Shown: positions 54,925 to 64,000, counted from the stretch's first letter. The stretch: 64,000 bases of DNA from an uncultured Gammaproteobacteria bacterium (GCA_903853385.1 CAINTJ010000044.1:28406-92405); one strand, 5' to 3'. The notes: generated from the sequence alone by a model not told the origin. Made by a program: numbers and translations.

Positions 54925-55000
54925 TAATCACTGCTTGCATTCACTATTTCTAATGACTGTTCGTAATGACTGTTTTCTAATAACTGTTTGGTAATGATAA
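54925..55000. repeat. Imperfect 13-14 bp tandem repeats in the glnA leader
   Basis: TAATGACTGTT-like units start at 54951, 54964, 54978 and 54992 (the last truncated), with a more diverged one at 54925 that keeps the 13-base phase. The spacing is 13 to 14 bases, not a full helical turn. Function unknown; this could be a protein-binding array in the long 5' leader or simply slippage. Confidence 0.55.
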
Positions 55001-55104
55001 GGGCCGGTTAGTCACGAATAGGGGCCAAGCCACTGCTTCGTAAACCCTTTCTGACTAACTGCCTGATTACCCCATACTTCTCTTGGCTTGGCAGTAGCAG
55101 GGGA

Positions 55105-55120
55105 GGCAAAATATATGCCA
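55105..55120 (-). promoter_or_regulatory. Sigma-54 promoter of glnA
   Basis: On the minus strand TGGCATATATTTTGCC matches TGGCAC-N5-TTGCA closely, with GG and GC ten bases apart. The predicted start near 55094 leaves a leader of about 215 bases before the glnA ATG. Confidence 0.7.
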
Positions 55121-55181
55121 TGCGTTTAGAACATGGAAGCATTGATTTTAAAGCAGATAAACGCGGCCGGCATCCTTAATA

Positions 55182-55197
55182 TGCACCATGTTGGTGC
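55182..55197. promoter_or_regulatory. NtrC-binding site upstream of glnA
   Basis: TGCACCATGTTGGTGC matches the NtrC palindrome TGCACCA-N3-TGGTGC perfectly and is centred about 95 bases upstream of the predicted sigma-54 start. Confidence 0.8.
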
Positions 55198-55208
55198 TGC
55201 CAATAATT

Positions 55209-55233
55209 AATTGCGCCGTTTGAGGGCGCAATT
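55209..55233 (+). repeat. Inverted repeat ahead of thiI
   Basis: AATTGCGCC pairs exactly with GGCGCAATT across a seven-base loop, 38 bases before the thiI ATG. It may be a leader hairpin. The half-sites resemble NtrC half-sites, but the spacer is two bases too long. Confidence 0.45.
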
Positions 55234-55271
55234 TGCATCAAAGCAGAACGAACAGCGGGATAAATGAAACC

Positions 55272-56774
55272 ATGAAGTACCTAGTAAAATATTCCGGAGA
55301 GATGACCACCAAGAGCCGCGTGGTCAGAAACCAGTTCTGTCGGCAGTTGCGCAGAAATCTGGCCCGGCTGTTTCGTTTGCATCTTCAGCTCACCGACAAG
55401 GCGGCAGCGCCACATGATCCAGAAGCTGTCAGTGTTGATTCGACCTGGGACAATATCCAGATCACCTTGCCGGCGGGCAAGGATCACCTTGCGCCAGCGG
55501 TAGAAGCCGTCCTTGCCAATACCCCAGGCGTTTGGAGCTTCAATCGGGTGGTATCCCAGCCGCTGGCGAGCTTTGATGACATGGTGGAGCAAACCCTCGC
55601 CGTTTATGGCGAGCGTTTGCGAGGTAAAACTTTCGTTGTGCGCTGCCGCCGGGTCGGCAAGCATGAATTCAATTCCATGGATGTGGAGCGCTTTGTAGGT
55701 GGCGGCTTGCGGCAGAGATCAGAAGCTGCCGGGGTTGATCTGCATAATCCGGACGTAACAGTGCAGCTGGAAATCCGTGGCCAGGAATTTTATATCATCG
55801 ATGCCAGTATCCATGGACTCGGCGGCTTTCCGCTGGGCACCCAGGACAGTGTGATTTCGCTGATTTCCGGCGGCTTTGACTCGGCAGTCGCTACCTATTT
55901 GTCGGTAAAACGCGGGTTACGCACGCATTTCCTGTTTTTCAATCTGGGCGGACGTGAACATGAAATTGCAGTCAAGGAAATTGCACTGTATCTATGGCTG
56001 AAATACGGCGCCTCGCATCCGGTGCAATTCGTGACAGTGCCGTTCGAGGCGGTAGTTACCGAAATTCTTGAGAAAATCGACAATTCACAAATGGGTGTCA
56101 TCCTCAAGCGCATGATGATGCGGGCAGCGACGGTAGTGGCAGACCATCTGGAAGTTGAAGCCATGGTGACCGGTGAGTGCGTGGCCCAGGTTTCCAGCCA
56201 GACACTTGCCAACCTTGCCGTCATCAATGAAGTCACCACCAAAATGATCTTGCGTCCGCTGATCATGACCGACAAGCAGGACATTGTTGATTTGGCCAAG
56301 AAGATAGGCACCGAAGAATTTTCAGCAGTAATCCCGGAGTACTGCGGAGTGATCTCGGTCAAGCCGACCACCCGTGCCAAGCGCCACAAGATTGCCCATG
56401 AAGAGCTGCGTTTTGATTTTGCCGTGCTGGAGCGTGCCATTGCCGAGCGTGTGTCACTGGATATACGCACTATGCAGCCTGAAGGGGGTGAAACAGCGCC
56501 AGCAACAGCGGAATTTGCTGAAATTTCACAAATTCCTGATGCAATGCTCGTAATCATTGATATTCGACACCCTGAGGACGAAGAGCGGCGTCCGTTGTTG
56601 CAAACTGGGTATCCGGTACAAAAAGTGCCGTTTTTCCGTTTGAATGCCCAATTTCCTGCACTTTCGAACGACCGGCATTACCTGCTTTATTGCGATAAGG
56701 GGGTGATGAGCCGCTTGCACGCCTCCCATTTGCGTGATCAGGGATTTTCCAATGTAGGTGTATACCGGAAATAG
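55272..56774 (+). CDS. thiI: tRNA 4-thiouridine sulfurtransferase with rhodanese domain
   Basis: 500 residues. A THUMP domain lies near the N-terminus. The PP-loop ATP site is SGGFDSAVATY, a conserved Cys is in PEYCGVISVKP, and a C-terminal rhodanese domain has its persulfide Cys C474 in YCDKGVMSRLHA. It makes 4-thiouridine at position 8 of tRNA, and with the rhodanese domain it also supplies sulfur for the thiazole of thiamine. ATG 55272 begins the family sequence MKYLVKYSGEMTTKS. It is divergent from glnA. Confidence 0.95.
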   Translation: MKYLVKYSGEMTTKSRVVRNQFCRQLRRNLARLFRLHLQLTDKAAAPHDPEAVSVDSTWDNIQITLPAGKDHLAPAVEAVLANTPGVWSFNRVVSQPLASFDDMVEQTLAVYGERLRGKTFVVRCRRVGKHEFNSMDVERFVGGGLRQRSEAAGVDLHNPDVTVQLEIRGQEFYIIDASIHGLGGFPLGTQDSVISLISGGFDSAVATYLSVKRGLRTHFLFFNLGGREHEIAVKEIALYLWLKYGASHPVQFVTVPFEAVVTEILEKIDNSQMGVILKRMMMRAATVVADHLEVEAMVTGECVAQVSSQTLANLAVINEVTTKMILRPLIMTDKQDIVDLAKKIGTEEFSAVIPEYCGVISVKPTTRAKRHKIAHEELRFDFAVLERAIAERVSLDIRTMQPEGGETAPATAEFAEISQIPDAMLVIIDIRHPEDEERRPLLQTGYPVQKVPFFRLNAQFPALSNDRHYLLYCDKGVMSRLHASHLRDQGFSNVGVYRK

Positions 56775-56796
56775 TCCGGAATACCCGGGTGTCATG

Positions 56797-56802
56797 TATA
56801 AT
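56797..56802 (+). promoter_or_regulatory. Putative -10 box of typA
   Basis: TATAAT preceded directly by TG lies 46 bases before the typA GTG start and 22 bases after the thiI stop. The -35 region is weak. Confidence 0.45.
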
Positions 56803-56847
56803 CGCGCGTCTTTTTTCCCTCCTTTATCTCCCCCACAGGATTTACCC

Positions 56848-58677
56848 GTGATAGACAATATCCGCAATATCGCGATCATCGCGCACGTTGACCATGGCAA
56901 AACCACACTGGTCGACAAGCTTTTGCATCAGTCAGGCACGCTTGCCGCCAGCCGTGGCAAGGAAGTTGAGCGAGTAATGGATTCCAACGATCAGGAACGC
57001 GAACGCGGCATTACCATTCTTGCCAAGAACACAGCTGTGCGCTGGAACGGCTATCGCATCAACATCGTTGATACTCCCGGTCACGCTGACTTTGGCGGCG
57101 AAGTAGAGCGCGTGCTGTCGATGGTAGACAGCGTATTGCTGCTGGTGGATGCCGTGGATGGCCCGATGCCGCAAACGCGGTTCGTAACGCAGAAAGCTTT
57201 TGCCAACGGTCTTAAACCTATCGTGGTCATCAACAAGGTTGACCGTGAAGGTGCACGTCCGGACTGGGTGCTCAACGAAGTGTTCGACCTGTTCGACAAG
57301 CTGGGTGCCACCGAAGAGCAGCTGGATTTCCCGGTAATCTATGCCTCGGCATTGCTGGGTCGTGCCGGCTATGATCCCAATAATCTTGAAGAAAACATGG
57401 ATTCACTGTTCCAGTTAGTGGTCGACAAAGTGCTGCCGCCACCAGTGAATGACCAGGGTCCACTGCAGATGCAGATCAGTGCGCTCGATTACTCGTCCTA
57501 CCTTGGTGTTATCGGAGTAGGTCGCATCACCCGCGGCAAAGTGAAAGTGGGCATGCCGGTAGTAGTGGTGGATCGCGAAGGCAAAAGTCGCAAGGCCAAG
57601 ATTGGTTTGGTCAAAACCTACATGGGACTGGATCGCGTAGATGCACTGGAAGCCAGTGCCGGCGACATTATTTGTATCACCGGCATTGAGGCGTTGAATA
57701 TCTCCGATACCGTGTGTGACCCGACAGAGCCGGAGGCGATGCCGCCGCTGTCAGTGGATGAGCCAACCGTGACGATGACGTTCCAGGTCAATGATTCGCC
57801 ATTTGCAGGTCTGGATGGCAAATACGTCACCAGCCGTAATATCAAGGACCGTCTGGAACGCGAACTGATCCATAACGTGGCCCTGCGTGTTGAGCCAGGC
57901 GCTACTGCCGACAAATTCAAGGTGTCCGGCCGCGGCGAATTGCATCTGTCGGTATTGATCGAAAACATGCGTCGTGAAGGTTTTGAGCTGGCGGTGTCAC
58001 GTCCACAGGTAATCCGGAAAGAAATCGACGGCGAGATGATGGAGCCGTACGAAATTCTGGTAATCGACATTGAGGAGCGGCATCAAGGCAGCGTCATCGA
58101 AGAACTGGGCAAGCGCAAAGCCGAAATGACCGAAATGAGCAACGACGGTAAAGGCCGTACGCGTTTGAACTTCATGATCCCGACCCGGGGTCTGATCGGT
58201 TTCCGTACCCACTTTCTGGGCATGACCTCCGGCACCGGCATTCTAACCTCGATCTTTGATCATCATGGCCCGATCAAAGCCGGTGATATCGGGACTCGCA
58301 CCAACGGTGTGCTGATTTCCAATGTGAAGGGCAAGGCGTTGGCCTATGCCTTGTTCACACTGCAGAACCGTGGTCGCCTGTTCATCGACCCCAACATCGA
58401 AGTCTATGAAGGCATGATCATTGGTTTGCACAGCCGCGAAAATGACATCGTGGTCAACCCGACCAAAGCCAAACAGCTCACCAACATTCGCGCTGCCGGT
58501 ACCGATGAGAACATCGTGCTGACGCCGCCGATTCGTCACAGTCTGGAACAGGCGATGGAATTCATCGATTCCGACGAGCTGGTGGAAATCACGCCGAACC
58601 ATATCCGTATCCGCAAGCAGTACCTGGGCGAGAGTGATCGCAAGCGTAATTCACGCAAAGCCGAAAGCGCCGAGTAA
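56848..58677 (+). CDS. typA: Ribosome-associated translational GTPase TypA/BipA
   Basis: 609 residues, EF-G-like. The G1 loop AHVDHGKT is at 12-19, then [20 protein letters not shown] and [11 protein letters not shown]. BipA-specific domains follow, with the C-terminal IRVRKQYL-type segment near the end. It assists 50S assembly and stress or cold adaptation. The start is a GTG at 56848 with AGGA eight bases ahead, matching the family N-terminus; the open frame upstream encodes a non-conserved leader that overlaps thiI. Confidence 0.96.
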   Translation: MIDNIRNIAIIAHVDHGKTTLVDKLLHQSGTLAASRGKEVERVMDSNDQERERGITILAKNTAVRWNGYRINIVDTPGHADFGGEVERVLSMVDSVLLLVDAVDGPMPQTRFVTQKAFANGLKPIVVINKVDREGARPDWVLNEVFDLFDKLGATEEQLDFPVIYASALLGRAGYDPNNLEENMDSLFQLVVDKVLPPPVNDQGPLQMQISALDYSSYLGVIGVGRITRGKVKVGMPVVVVDREGKSRKAKIGLVKTYMGLDRVDALEASAGDIICITGIEALNISDTVCDPTEPEAMPPLSVDEPTVTMTFQVNDSPFAGLDGKYVTSRNIKDRLERELIHNVALRVEPGATADKFKVSGRGELHLSVLIENMRREGFELAVSRPQVIRKEIDGEMMEPYEILVIDIEERHQGSVIEELGKRKAEMTEMSNDGKGRTRLNFMIPTRGLIGFRTHFLGMTSGTGILTSIFDHHGPIKAGDIGTRTNGVLISNVKGKALAYALFTLQNRGRLFIDPNIEVYEGMIIGLHSRENDIVVNPTKAKQLTNIRAAGTDENIVLTPPIRHSLEQAMEFIDSDELVEITPNHIRIRKQYLGESDRKRNSRKAESAE

Positions 58678-58682
58678 GCTTC

Positions 58683-59120
58683 ATGCTGGCCCTGATACAG
58701 CGCGTAACATCAGCGAGTGTCAGTATCGGGGGCAGTGTGGCGGGCAGCATCAGCGGCGGATTGTTGTTGCTGCTTGGCATTGAAAAGTCAGACACCGAGC
58801 AGCAAGCAGATCGCTTGTTGCAGAAGGTGCTGGCTTATCGGGTGTTTGCGGATGCCGAGGGCAAGATGAATCTCAGCCTGCGCGATGTGCAAGGTGGCTT
58901 GCTGGTGGTCTCGCAATTTACACTGGCAGCGAACACCGATTCCGGTTTGCGCCCTAGTTTCTCCAGCGCCAAGGCTCCTGCTGAAGCGGAACAACTCTAT
59001 AATTATTTTCTGAAAGCGGCCCGGTCTTCGCATGCCAGTGTGGCGGCCGGACGTTTCGGCGCTGACATGCAAGTAGCGCTGGTCAATGACGGCCCCGTGA
59101 CCTTTCTGCTGAAATCCTGA
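58683..59120 (+). CDS. dtd: D-aminoacyl-tRNA deacylase
   Basis: 145 residues. LALIQRVTSASVSIGG, VVSQFTLAANTDSGLRPSFSSA and the C-terminal NDGPVTF match DTD, which removes D-amino acids (and glycine from tRNA-Ala) mischarged on tRNA. It starts five bases after the typA stop, so the two are co-transcribed. It is convergent with tatC. Confidence 0.96.
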   Translation: MLALIQRVTSASVSIGGSVAGSISGGLLLLLGIEKSDTEQQADRLLQKVLAYRVFADAEGKMNLSLRDVQGGLLVVSQFTLAANTDSGLRPSFSSAKAPAEAEQLYNYFLKAARSSHASVAAGRFGADMQVALVNDGPVTFLLKS

Positions 59121-59127
59121 CGGCCCC

Positions 59128-59149
59128 AACGCTGCGGAAACGCCGCGTT
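59128..59149. terminator. Hairpin between convergent dtd and tatC
   Basis: AACGCTGCG and CGCCGCGTT form a stem with one mismatch around a GAAA loop. No long T-run follows on either strand. It is placed to stop both transcripts. Confidence 0.45.
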
Positions 59150-59151
59150 AT

Positions 59152-59928
59152 CTAGTTGCCGCCTTCTGCCTTGGCTTTTTCGGCATCATCGCCCTTGCGC
59201 TTGAGGATGCGACCGGCCAATACGCCTGACTCGAACAGGATCCACATCGGAATGGCGATCAGCGACTGGGAAAATACATCCGGTGGGCTGAGAAACATGC
59301 CAATGGTAAAGCAGCCGATGATGACGTAACCCCGGTTTTCCACCAGTTTTTCCGGGGTGATTGCGCCCGCCAGAATCAACAGCACCGTGGCAACCGGTAC
59401 TTCAAACACGATGCCGAATACCATGAACATGCGCATTTCCAGATCGTATAAAGGACTTATGTCAGTCATGACGGCAACATGTTCCGGTGCAGTGCTCGTC
59501 GAGAACTTGAAGATCATGGGCAAAACTGCAAAATAACAAAAGACCACGCCGAGATAGAACAAAATGACGCTGGAGACAAGGATGGGCAATGTGACGCGGA
59601 TTTCGTTCCGGTAAAGCCCCGGGGCAATGAAGGCCCAGATCTGATGCATGACATAAGGAATGCTGATGAAAAACGCCACCATCATGGTGAGCGTGAGCGG
59701 GATTAAAAAGCCGTCGAGTGGTTTGGTGGCAATCATTTGCTGGCCTGGACCCATTGCTTTGGCAAGTGGTTCGGACACAAATGTGAAGATGTCATTCTGG
59801 AAATAGAAAATCGCCAGGAATACCAGGCCTACACACAGGACGCAGCGAATCAGGCGATCGCGCAGCTCAACCAGATGGGAAACCAGCGGCAGCTCTTTGG
59901 CATCCTTGTCGTCAGATGTTGCGCTCAT
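59152..59928 (-). CDS. tatC: Twin-arginine translocase subunit TatC
   Basis: 258 residues, six membrane helices. The N-terminal HLVELRDRLIR is the signal-peptide-binding tip, and the conserved Glu region and C-terminal FSQSLIAIPMWILFE follow. TatC recognises twin-arginine signals such as that of the glucan protein in this window. The start is the ATG overlapping the tatB stop (TGATG); a TTG one codon earlier is not needed. Confidence 0.96.
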   Translation of the reverse strand: MSATSDDKDAKELPLVSHLVELRDRLIRCVLCVGLVFLAIFYFQNDIFTFVSEPLAKAMGPGQQMIATKPLDGFLIPLTLTMMVAFFISIPYVMHQIWAFIAPGLYRNEIRVTLPILVSSVILFYLGVVFCYFAVLPMIFKFSTSTAPEHVAVMTDISPLYDLEMRMFMVFGIVFEVPVATVLLILAGAITPEKLVENRGYVIIGCFTIGMFLSPPDVFSQSLIAIPMWILFESGVLAGRILKRKGDDAEKAKAEGGN

Positions 59929-60452
59929 CAAGATGCACTCTTTTCGTTACTGGCTGCATCAGTGTGGGGGGCGGCGGCAACCGGGACTGCCGGCACTGGA
60001 GTGGCGGCGGCTTCGATGTTTGCAGTTGCAGTTTCGGTGCCGGAAGCAGTGGTAGCTGCCGCTGATTCACCGGGAGTTGTTTCAGGCAGAGGGCTGATCG
60101 CAGGTGTTTCAGCTGGTTCGCCACCATGGCTGCTCCAGCTGGCCGACTGCGATTCCAACTCGATATTCTTGCGGAATTCTTCAGTGCCTTCCTTGACGGA
60201 ATTGATGGTGTCGTTCAGCACCGTTTGCGTCTGCTTGAACCGCTCCATAATGTCTTCATTACGCAGCTGCCGACGAATTTCGTCGGCCCCCACTTCTTTT
60301 TCGATTTCGGCTTTCAGCGTGTTGAAACTGCGCTTGAGGCGGCCAATCATCAGGGCCGCTGTGCGCACAGCGCCCGGCAGCTTTTCCGGGCCGAGCACCA
60401 CAAGGCTCACAACACCGACAAGTACGATTTCGGTAAAGCCGATGTCAAACAT
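59928..60452 (-). CDS. tatB: Twin-arginine translocase subunit TatB
   Basis: 174 residues. [25 protein letters not shown] forms the membrane helix and hinge, then an amphipathic helix and an Ala/Thr/Pro/Glu-rich disordered tail. With TatC it forms the receptor complex for folded Tat substrates. The tail is longer and more Ala-rich than in Escherichia coli. It lies between tatA and tatC. Confidence 0.95.
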   Translation of the reverse strand: MFDIGFTEIVLVGVVSLVVLGPEKLPGAVRTAALMIGRLKRSFNTLKAEIEKEVGADEIRRQLRNEDIMERFKQTQTVLNDTINSVKEGTEEFRKNIELESQSASWSSHGGEPAETPAISPLPETTPGESAAATTASGTETATANIEAAATPVPAVPVAAAPHTDAASNEKSAS

Positions 60453-60482
60453 GGCAGGTTTCCTGGCAAATCACGCAAATCT

Positions 60483-60740
60483 TCAGGAGTGCGGCTTGTC
60501 GGCGTCAACTTTTTCGGCTTTTACGTCCACAGTGTGACCTTGATGGGTAGCAGCAAGCTTGTCCTGCTCCTCCTTGTGGGCCCCGTCTTTGTCTTTGCCT
60601 TCATCCATGGCTTTTTTGAAACCGTGAATGGCGCCGCCCAGGTCTTCTCCGAAATTCTTAAGTTTTTTGGTGCCAAACACCACAACTACGATGAAGGCCA
60701 AAATGATCAATTGCCAGAAATGCAATCCACCTAAACCCAT
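60483..60740 (-). CDS. tatA: Twin-arginine translocase subunit TatA
   Basis: 85 residues. A membrane helix ([19 protein letters not shown]) is followed by the amphipathic helix [16 protein letters not shown] and a charged tail. TatA oligomers form the translocation pathway. GAGGTG five bases ahead of the ATG supports the start. The distinct FGTKKL hinge separates it from TatB. Confidence 0.96.
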   Translation of the reverse strand: MGLGGLHFWQLIILAFIVVVVFGTKKLKNFGEDLGGAIHGFKKAMDEGKDKDGAHKEEQDKLAATHQGHTVDVKAEKVDADKPHS

Positions 60741-60797
60741 AAATCACCTCATTCGCGCTGCAAGGCAGCTCTGTTAAAAACATTGATGGCCATTGTA

Positions 60798-61124
60798 TCA
60801 GCCGCGAGCAGCTTTTTCTGCCAACCCGGACATGCCGAAGCGCCGTTCCAGCTCGACCAGTACCTCAGCCGGGCTGCAATCCAGGTGCGCCAGCATCACC
60901 AGGCTGTGGAACCAGAGATCGGCAGTTTCATTGATAAGTTGTTCACGGCTGGCGCCAGCTTCAACATCACGCGCTGCCAGAATGGTTTCTATCGCCTCTT
61001 CGCCCACTTTTTCCAGAATCTTGTTGAGGCCGGCATGATGCAGCTTGGCCACGTAGGACGAATCGGGGCTGGCGGACTTGCGCTGCTCAATAATGGCAGC
61101 CAGCTTGGTCAGGGTATCATTCAT
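60798..61124 (-). CDS. hisE: Phosphoribosyl-ATP pyrophosphatase
   Basis: 108 residues of the MazG fold, with [13 protein letters not shown] and [15 protein letters not shown] carrying the metal-binding acidic residues. It performs the second step of histidine synthesis. ATG 61124 gives the normal length. A GTG directly after the hisI stop would add 14 unconserved residues. It forms the hisI-hisE pair upstream of tatA, away from hisBHF. Confidence 0.93.
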   Translation of the reverse strand: MNDTLTKLAAIIEQRKSASPDSSYVAKLHHAGLNKILEKVGEEAIETILAARDVEAGASREQLINETADLWFHSLVMLAHLDCSPAEVLVELERRFGMSGLAEKAARG

Positions 61125-61166
61125 AAGGGGTAAGTTTTGCGTAAGTAATGGGGATGTTCCAAACAC

Positions 61167-61571
61167 TCAGTCTTTTGGGGCCGCAGTGTAGATCTGGCCC
61201 GGTTCTTTCAGCACTTTGCCATCCACCTGCCATTCCATATCTGGTCCCAACCGGTTGAAATAGCACGAGGCCCGGCCAGTATGACAAGCAATACCACCCA
61301 ATTGTTCCACTACATATATGAGGCTGTCGCCGTCACAATCCAAGAGCACTTCGTGCAGAATTTGCACATGGCCTGATTCTTCGCCTTTGCGCCAGAGCTT
61401 CTGGCGGGAGCGCGACCAGTAAATTGCCCGCTGCTCCTGCACGGCCAGCTGCAGTGCTTCGCGGGTGACGAAGGCCTGCATCAGGATGTTCTTGTTGTGC
61501 CAATCCTGGGCTATTACCGGCACCAGGCCATTGGCATCCCAGTTAATTGCATCAAGCCAGCGGGTTTGCAT
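61167..61571 (-). CDS. hisI: Phosphoribosyl-AMP cyclohydrolase
   Basis: 134 residues, monofunctional. [20 protein letters not shown] is at the start. The magnesium aspartates and zinc cysteines are in [15 protein letters not shown] and [13 protein letters not shown]. It performs the third step of histidine synthesis. It lies between ubiB and hisE, the same order as in Pseudomonas. Confidence 0.96.
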   Translation of the reverse strand: MQTRWLDAINWDANGLVPVIAQDWHNKNILMQAFVTREALQLAVQEQRAIYWSRSRQKLWRKGEESGHVQILHEVLLDCDGDSLIYVVEQLGGIACHTGRASCYFNRLGPDMEWQVDGKVLKEPGQIYTAAPKD

Positions 61572-61589
61572 AGGGGGAAACAGTGTCCT

Positions 61590-63143
61590 TTAAAGCAGCC
61601 AGCATAACGCAACTAGCAGCGCCAGCAAGCCTGCCGTCAGTCCGGCCAGCCCGATTCTCCGGGCTGCGTGCAATTGCTGCTGCAAAGCGGCGATCTGGCC
61701 AGCCTGGCGGCCGACTTCATTACTAGTATTGGCCGAGCGTTCCAGTGCTTGTAGCACCAGTTCCGGCACTTCCGGCGCCTGTTCGATCCATTCCGGCAGT
61801 TTCTCCCTGATCTTGCGCAGATTGTTCAGTGGCGACAACCGCTGCCGTTGCCAGTCTTCAAGAAAAGGCATCGCAGTCTTCCACAAATCCAGCTTGGGAT
61901 AGAGTTGTTTGCCCAGACCTTCCACATTGAGCATGGTCTTCTGCAGCAGCACCAGCGAAGGCTGCACTTCCATGTTGAAGCGGCTGGCGGTGCGGAATAA
62001 TTGCAGCAGTAACAGCCCGAACGAGATTTCGCCGATCGGTTTCTGGAAGATCGGTTCACACACGGTCCGCATAGTAGATTCAAATGCATGGATCGGGGTA
62101 TCGGCCGGTACCCAGCCACACTCAACATGCAGCTCGGCTACGCGGCGGTAATCCTGCTTGAAAATGGCCAGTATGTTTCTTGCCAGATATTGCTGATCAG
62201 CTTTGTTGAGGCTGCCGATGATCGCGCAATCCAGCGCTATGTATTGTGGATTTTCCTTGTGCTCGCGCGACACGAACACATTGCCTGGATGCATGTCGGC
62301 ATGAAAAAAACTGTGTTGAAACACCTGTGTGAAAAAGATCTGCACACCGGTTTCTGCCAGCTTTTTGATATTGATGCCGGCGGCACGCAGTTCCTCGACC
62401 TGGCTGACCGGAATGCCGTAGATGCGCTCCATTACCATGACATTGTCGCGGCAAAAATCCCAATAAACCCTGGGCACATACAGCTGGGCGGAATCCTTGA
62501 AGTTGCGCGCCAACTGGGAGGTATTGGCAGCTTCGCTCAGCAAATTCAGTTCGTCGAAAATGATGAGTTCGTAATCACGTACCACTTCACGCAGCCGCAA
62601 GCGTTTGCCGCCTTCAATGCGCTTGTCCACCAGTGCAGCGATGCTGTGCAGCAAGGCCACGTCTTGGGCGATAATCTTGTCAATGCCGGGGCGGGTGACC
62701 TTGATGACCACATCTTCGCCGGTGAGCAGCCGCGCTGCATGCACTTGCGCCACCGAGGCTGAGGCCAGTGGGTTCTGTTCCACACTCTGGAAGATCTGAG
62801 CCAGCGGCTTGCCCAGCGCCTGCTCGATCAAGCGCAACGCTTGTTCCCCCGGGAAGGGTGCAACCTGGTCCTGCAGCAGGGCCAGTTCGTCAGCGATATC
62901 AAGCGGTACCAGATCACGACGGGTGGACAACAACTGGCCGAATTTGATGAAGATGGGGCCGAGTGATTCCAGTGCCAGACGCAGGCGCTTACCCCTGGGC
63001 ATTTGTACTGCCAAAGAGTTGCCGGCCCCCATGCGCAACAACAGTGCCAGCCACCGTGTTTGCGGAAATTCATCCAGCAGCGTATGCAGCCGGTAGTGCG
63101 CGGCAGTGCGGTAAATCGTATAGAGACGACGGTATTGCTGCAT
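61590..63143 (-). CDS. ubiB: Ubiquinone biosynthesis atypical kinase/ATPase UbiB
   Basis: 517 residues of the ABC1/ADCK family. The KxGQ motif is in IFIKFGQLLSTRRDL, the Ala-rich loop in PLASASVAQVHAA, and the catalytic segment in HADMHPGNVFVS. Two C-terminal membrane helices end the protein. UbiB is needed for ubiquinone synthesis and may extract lipid intermediates from the membrane. It heads ubiB-hisI-hisE-tatABC; ubiE and ubiJ, its usual upstream partners, are not visible here. Confidence 0.96.
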   Translation of the reverse strand: MQQYRRLYTIYRTAAHYRLHTLLDEFPQTRWLALLLRMGAGNSLAVQMPRGKRLRLALESLGPIFIKFGQLLSTRRDLVPLDIADELALLQDQVAPFPGEQALRLIEQALGKPLAQIFQSVEQNPLASASVAQVHAARLLTGEDVVIKVTRPGIDKIIAQDVALLHSIAALVDKRIEGGKRLRLREVVRDYELIIFDELNLLSEAANTSQLARNFKDSAQLYVPRVYWDFCRDNVMVMERIYGIPVSQVEELRAAGINIKKLAETGVQIFFTQVFQHSFFHADMHPGNVFVSREHKENPQYIALDCAIIGSLNKADQQYLARNILAIFKQDYRRVAELHVECGWVPADTPIHAFESTMRTVCEPIFQKPIGEISFGLLLLQLFRTASRFNMEVQPSLVLLQKTMLNVEGLGKQLYPKLDLWKTAMPFLEDWQRQRLSPLNNLRKIREKLPEWIEQAPEVPELVLQALERSANTSNEVGRQAGQIAALQQQLHAARRIGLAGLTAGLLALLVALCWLL

Positions 63144-63365
63144 GAATCAGTTTGACGGTAGCGGGGGCGGCCACGATAACGGAAAAGGCAGTACAGGGCA
63201 AAACCCCGCACTGGCCTGGATGCCAGAATCCTGTACTCTCAACAACAAATCGCGGCAACTGCGGCCTGGCCCCGGGTTCGCTGCGTAATAGAGGTTGCGA
63301 AGCGCGGTCGTTTGAGACACTGCCCTGCAATGGGCAACCATTAACTTGCCAACACCAGGAATGCC
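63144..63365. other. Divergent gap between ubiB and a beta-lactamase-family gene
   Basis: 222 bp with no gene. It must contain promoters for both sides, but I see no clear -35/-10 pair. ubiE and ubiJ, usually next to ubiB, are absent. Confidence 0.4.
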
Positions 63366-64000
63366 ATGAAAACAAGAATGCTCATCGGTGCTATTGCGCT
63401 GCTGCTATCCATTGCCGCCAAGGGCCAGACCCTCACTGCGCAGGGCAAGAGTGCACTCGACAGCTATCTGCAGAATGCCATCAAGACCACGCATATTCCC
63501 GGCATGGTGGCGCTGGTTGTCAGCAAGGATGGCATCGTATATGAACAGGCTTTCGGTCTGAAAGATGTCGCGCACAAGCAAGCAATGACCGCCGACACCA
63601 TCTTCCGGCTGGCATCGATGACCAAACTGCTCACCTCTCTGGGCATCATGATGCTGGTTGAGCAGGGCAAGATCAGTCTGGATGCGCCTGCTTCCCTTTA
63701 TTTGCCGGCACTGGCCCAAGCCCAGGTCTACACTTCATTCAATCCGGCAAATGGCAAGTTTGTGGCCGGACCCGCCAGGCACGATTACACGATCCGTCAA
63801 TTACTGACGCATACCTCGGGCCTTGGTTACACATTTACCAGCTCTGTACTGGTGAAAGCGATGAATGGGAATCCTGCAGCCCGCGCCACCCAGTTGCCAC
63901 TGTTGTTTGAGCCGGGCACGCAGTGGCATTACGGTGAAAGTACACGCGTGCTGGGCGAAATCATTGAAGCGGTGAGTGGCCAGGAACTGTCGGCTTTTCT
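63366..64000 (+). CDS. Serine beta-lactamase/DD-peptidase-family hydrolase, N-terminal part (3' end outside window)
   Basis: 211 complete codons are visible before the window ends. A signal peptide (about 1-20) is followed by the class C beta-lactamase fold start. S84-M-T-K87 is the SxxK active site, RQLLTHTSGLGY is the conserved helix, and Y189 in HYGES takes the place of the YxN Tyr. Family members include esterases, D-aminopeptidases and class C beta-lactamases. The tyrosine motif YGES, rather than YAN, fits the esterase-like EstB group, so antibiotic resistance should not be assumed. AGGA six bases ahead of the ATG supports the start. Confidence 0.9.
   Translation, partial: MKTRMLIGAIALLLSIAAKGQTLTAQGKSALDSYLQNAIKTTHIPGMVALVVSKDGIVYEQAFGLKDVAHKQAMTADTIFRLASMTKLLTSLGIMMLVEQGKISLDAPASLYLPALAQAQVYTSFNPANGKFVAGPARHDYTIRQLLTHTSGLGYTFTSSVLVKAMNGNPAARATQLPLLFEPGTQWHYGESTRVLGEIIEAVSGQELSAF

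Larger units (their letters stand above)
54879..55271. promoter_or_regulatory. glnA-thiI divergent regulatory region
   Basis: 393 bp without a gene. It holds a ladder of TAATGACTGTT-like repeats in the glnA leader (54925-55000), the glnA sigma-54 promoter (55105-55120), an NtrC site (55182-55197) and a 9-bp inverted repeat just ahead of thiI (55209-55233). Confidence 0.7.

Noticed and set aside
55209..55233. Second NtrC site near thiI
   Set aside because: The half-sites are GCGCC/GGCGC rather than GCACC/GGTGC and the spacer is seven instead of five bases. Recorded only as an inverted repeat.
63366..64000. Antibiotic-resistance beta-lactamase
   Set aside because: The SxxK motif is shared by esterases and peptidases, and the YGES motif argues against a class C beta-lactamase. 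The C-terminal motif is outside the window.

Overview
This window looks like chromosomal core genome of a gammaproteobacterium. Gene orders such as hemD-hemX-hemY, trxA-rho, gpmI-envC-ctpA, glnA-ntrB-ntrC, ubiB-hisI-hisE-tatABC and opgG-opgH resemble Pseudomonas and its relatives. Base composition is even and moderately GC-rich, and I see no phage, insertion sequence, integron or CRISPR array. A TonB-dependent receptor, a periplasmic PQQ quinohaemoprotein and DUF6152-type secreted proteins suggest an aerobic aquatic or soil heterotroph. I cannot name the genus. Layout: 1-4956 holds the end of hemD, then hemX, hemY and a PQQ/haem c dehydrogenase starting on the base after the hemY stop. 5088-8179 holds small secreted proteins, an outer-membrane protein and a hydrolase. 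8220-13392 (minus) holds ubiD, rho with a long disordered N-terminus, trxA and hemB. 13541-16687 (plus) is a cbpA-cbpM-ftsH-like proteostasis cluster. 16717-23823 holds dsbB, gshA, an acetyltransferase, hslR, a HAD phosphatase, cysQ, a membrane sulfatase-fold protein and a secreted GlcG-like protein. 

The most unusual part is 23899-31425. Divergent, tightly packed genes encode GTP cyclohydrolase II (RibA), a stand-alone RibD-C-type reductase, a zinc-free BchC-like dehydrogenase, a PTPS/QueD-fold protein whose catalytic Cys is replaced by Glu, a GT4 glycosyltransferase and a SAM methyltransferase. Next to them, at the end of the opgG-opgH operon, lie a CDP-alcohol phosphotransferase with a DoxX-like tail and an LPG-synthase-type membrane protein. 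I read this as a candidate uncharacterised pathway that starts from GTP and may end in a glycosylated, methylated or membrane-linked product. The product is unknown. 

35181-42958 holds tRNA-Phe, yggX, mutY, hisB-hisH-hisF (hisA is absent from its usual place), an unrecognised small protein, an SDR and a TonB-dependent receptor. 43243-50642 holds a BT1-like transporter, ctpA, envC, gpmI, a rhodanese, secB and trmL. 50643-54878 is the nitrogen regulon ntrC-ntrB-glnA, with readable sigma-54 promoters and NtrC sites. 55272-63143 holds thiI, typA, dtd, tatABC, hisE, hisI and ubiB, and the window ends inside a serine beta-lactamase-family gene. 

Many start codons were moved from the longest open frame to a position supported by a Shine-Dalgarno sequence, a family alignment or a signal peptide. 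Several are non-ATG: hemB and gshA TTG, typA and the CDP-alcohol phosphotransferase GTG.
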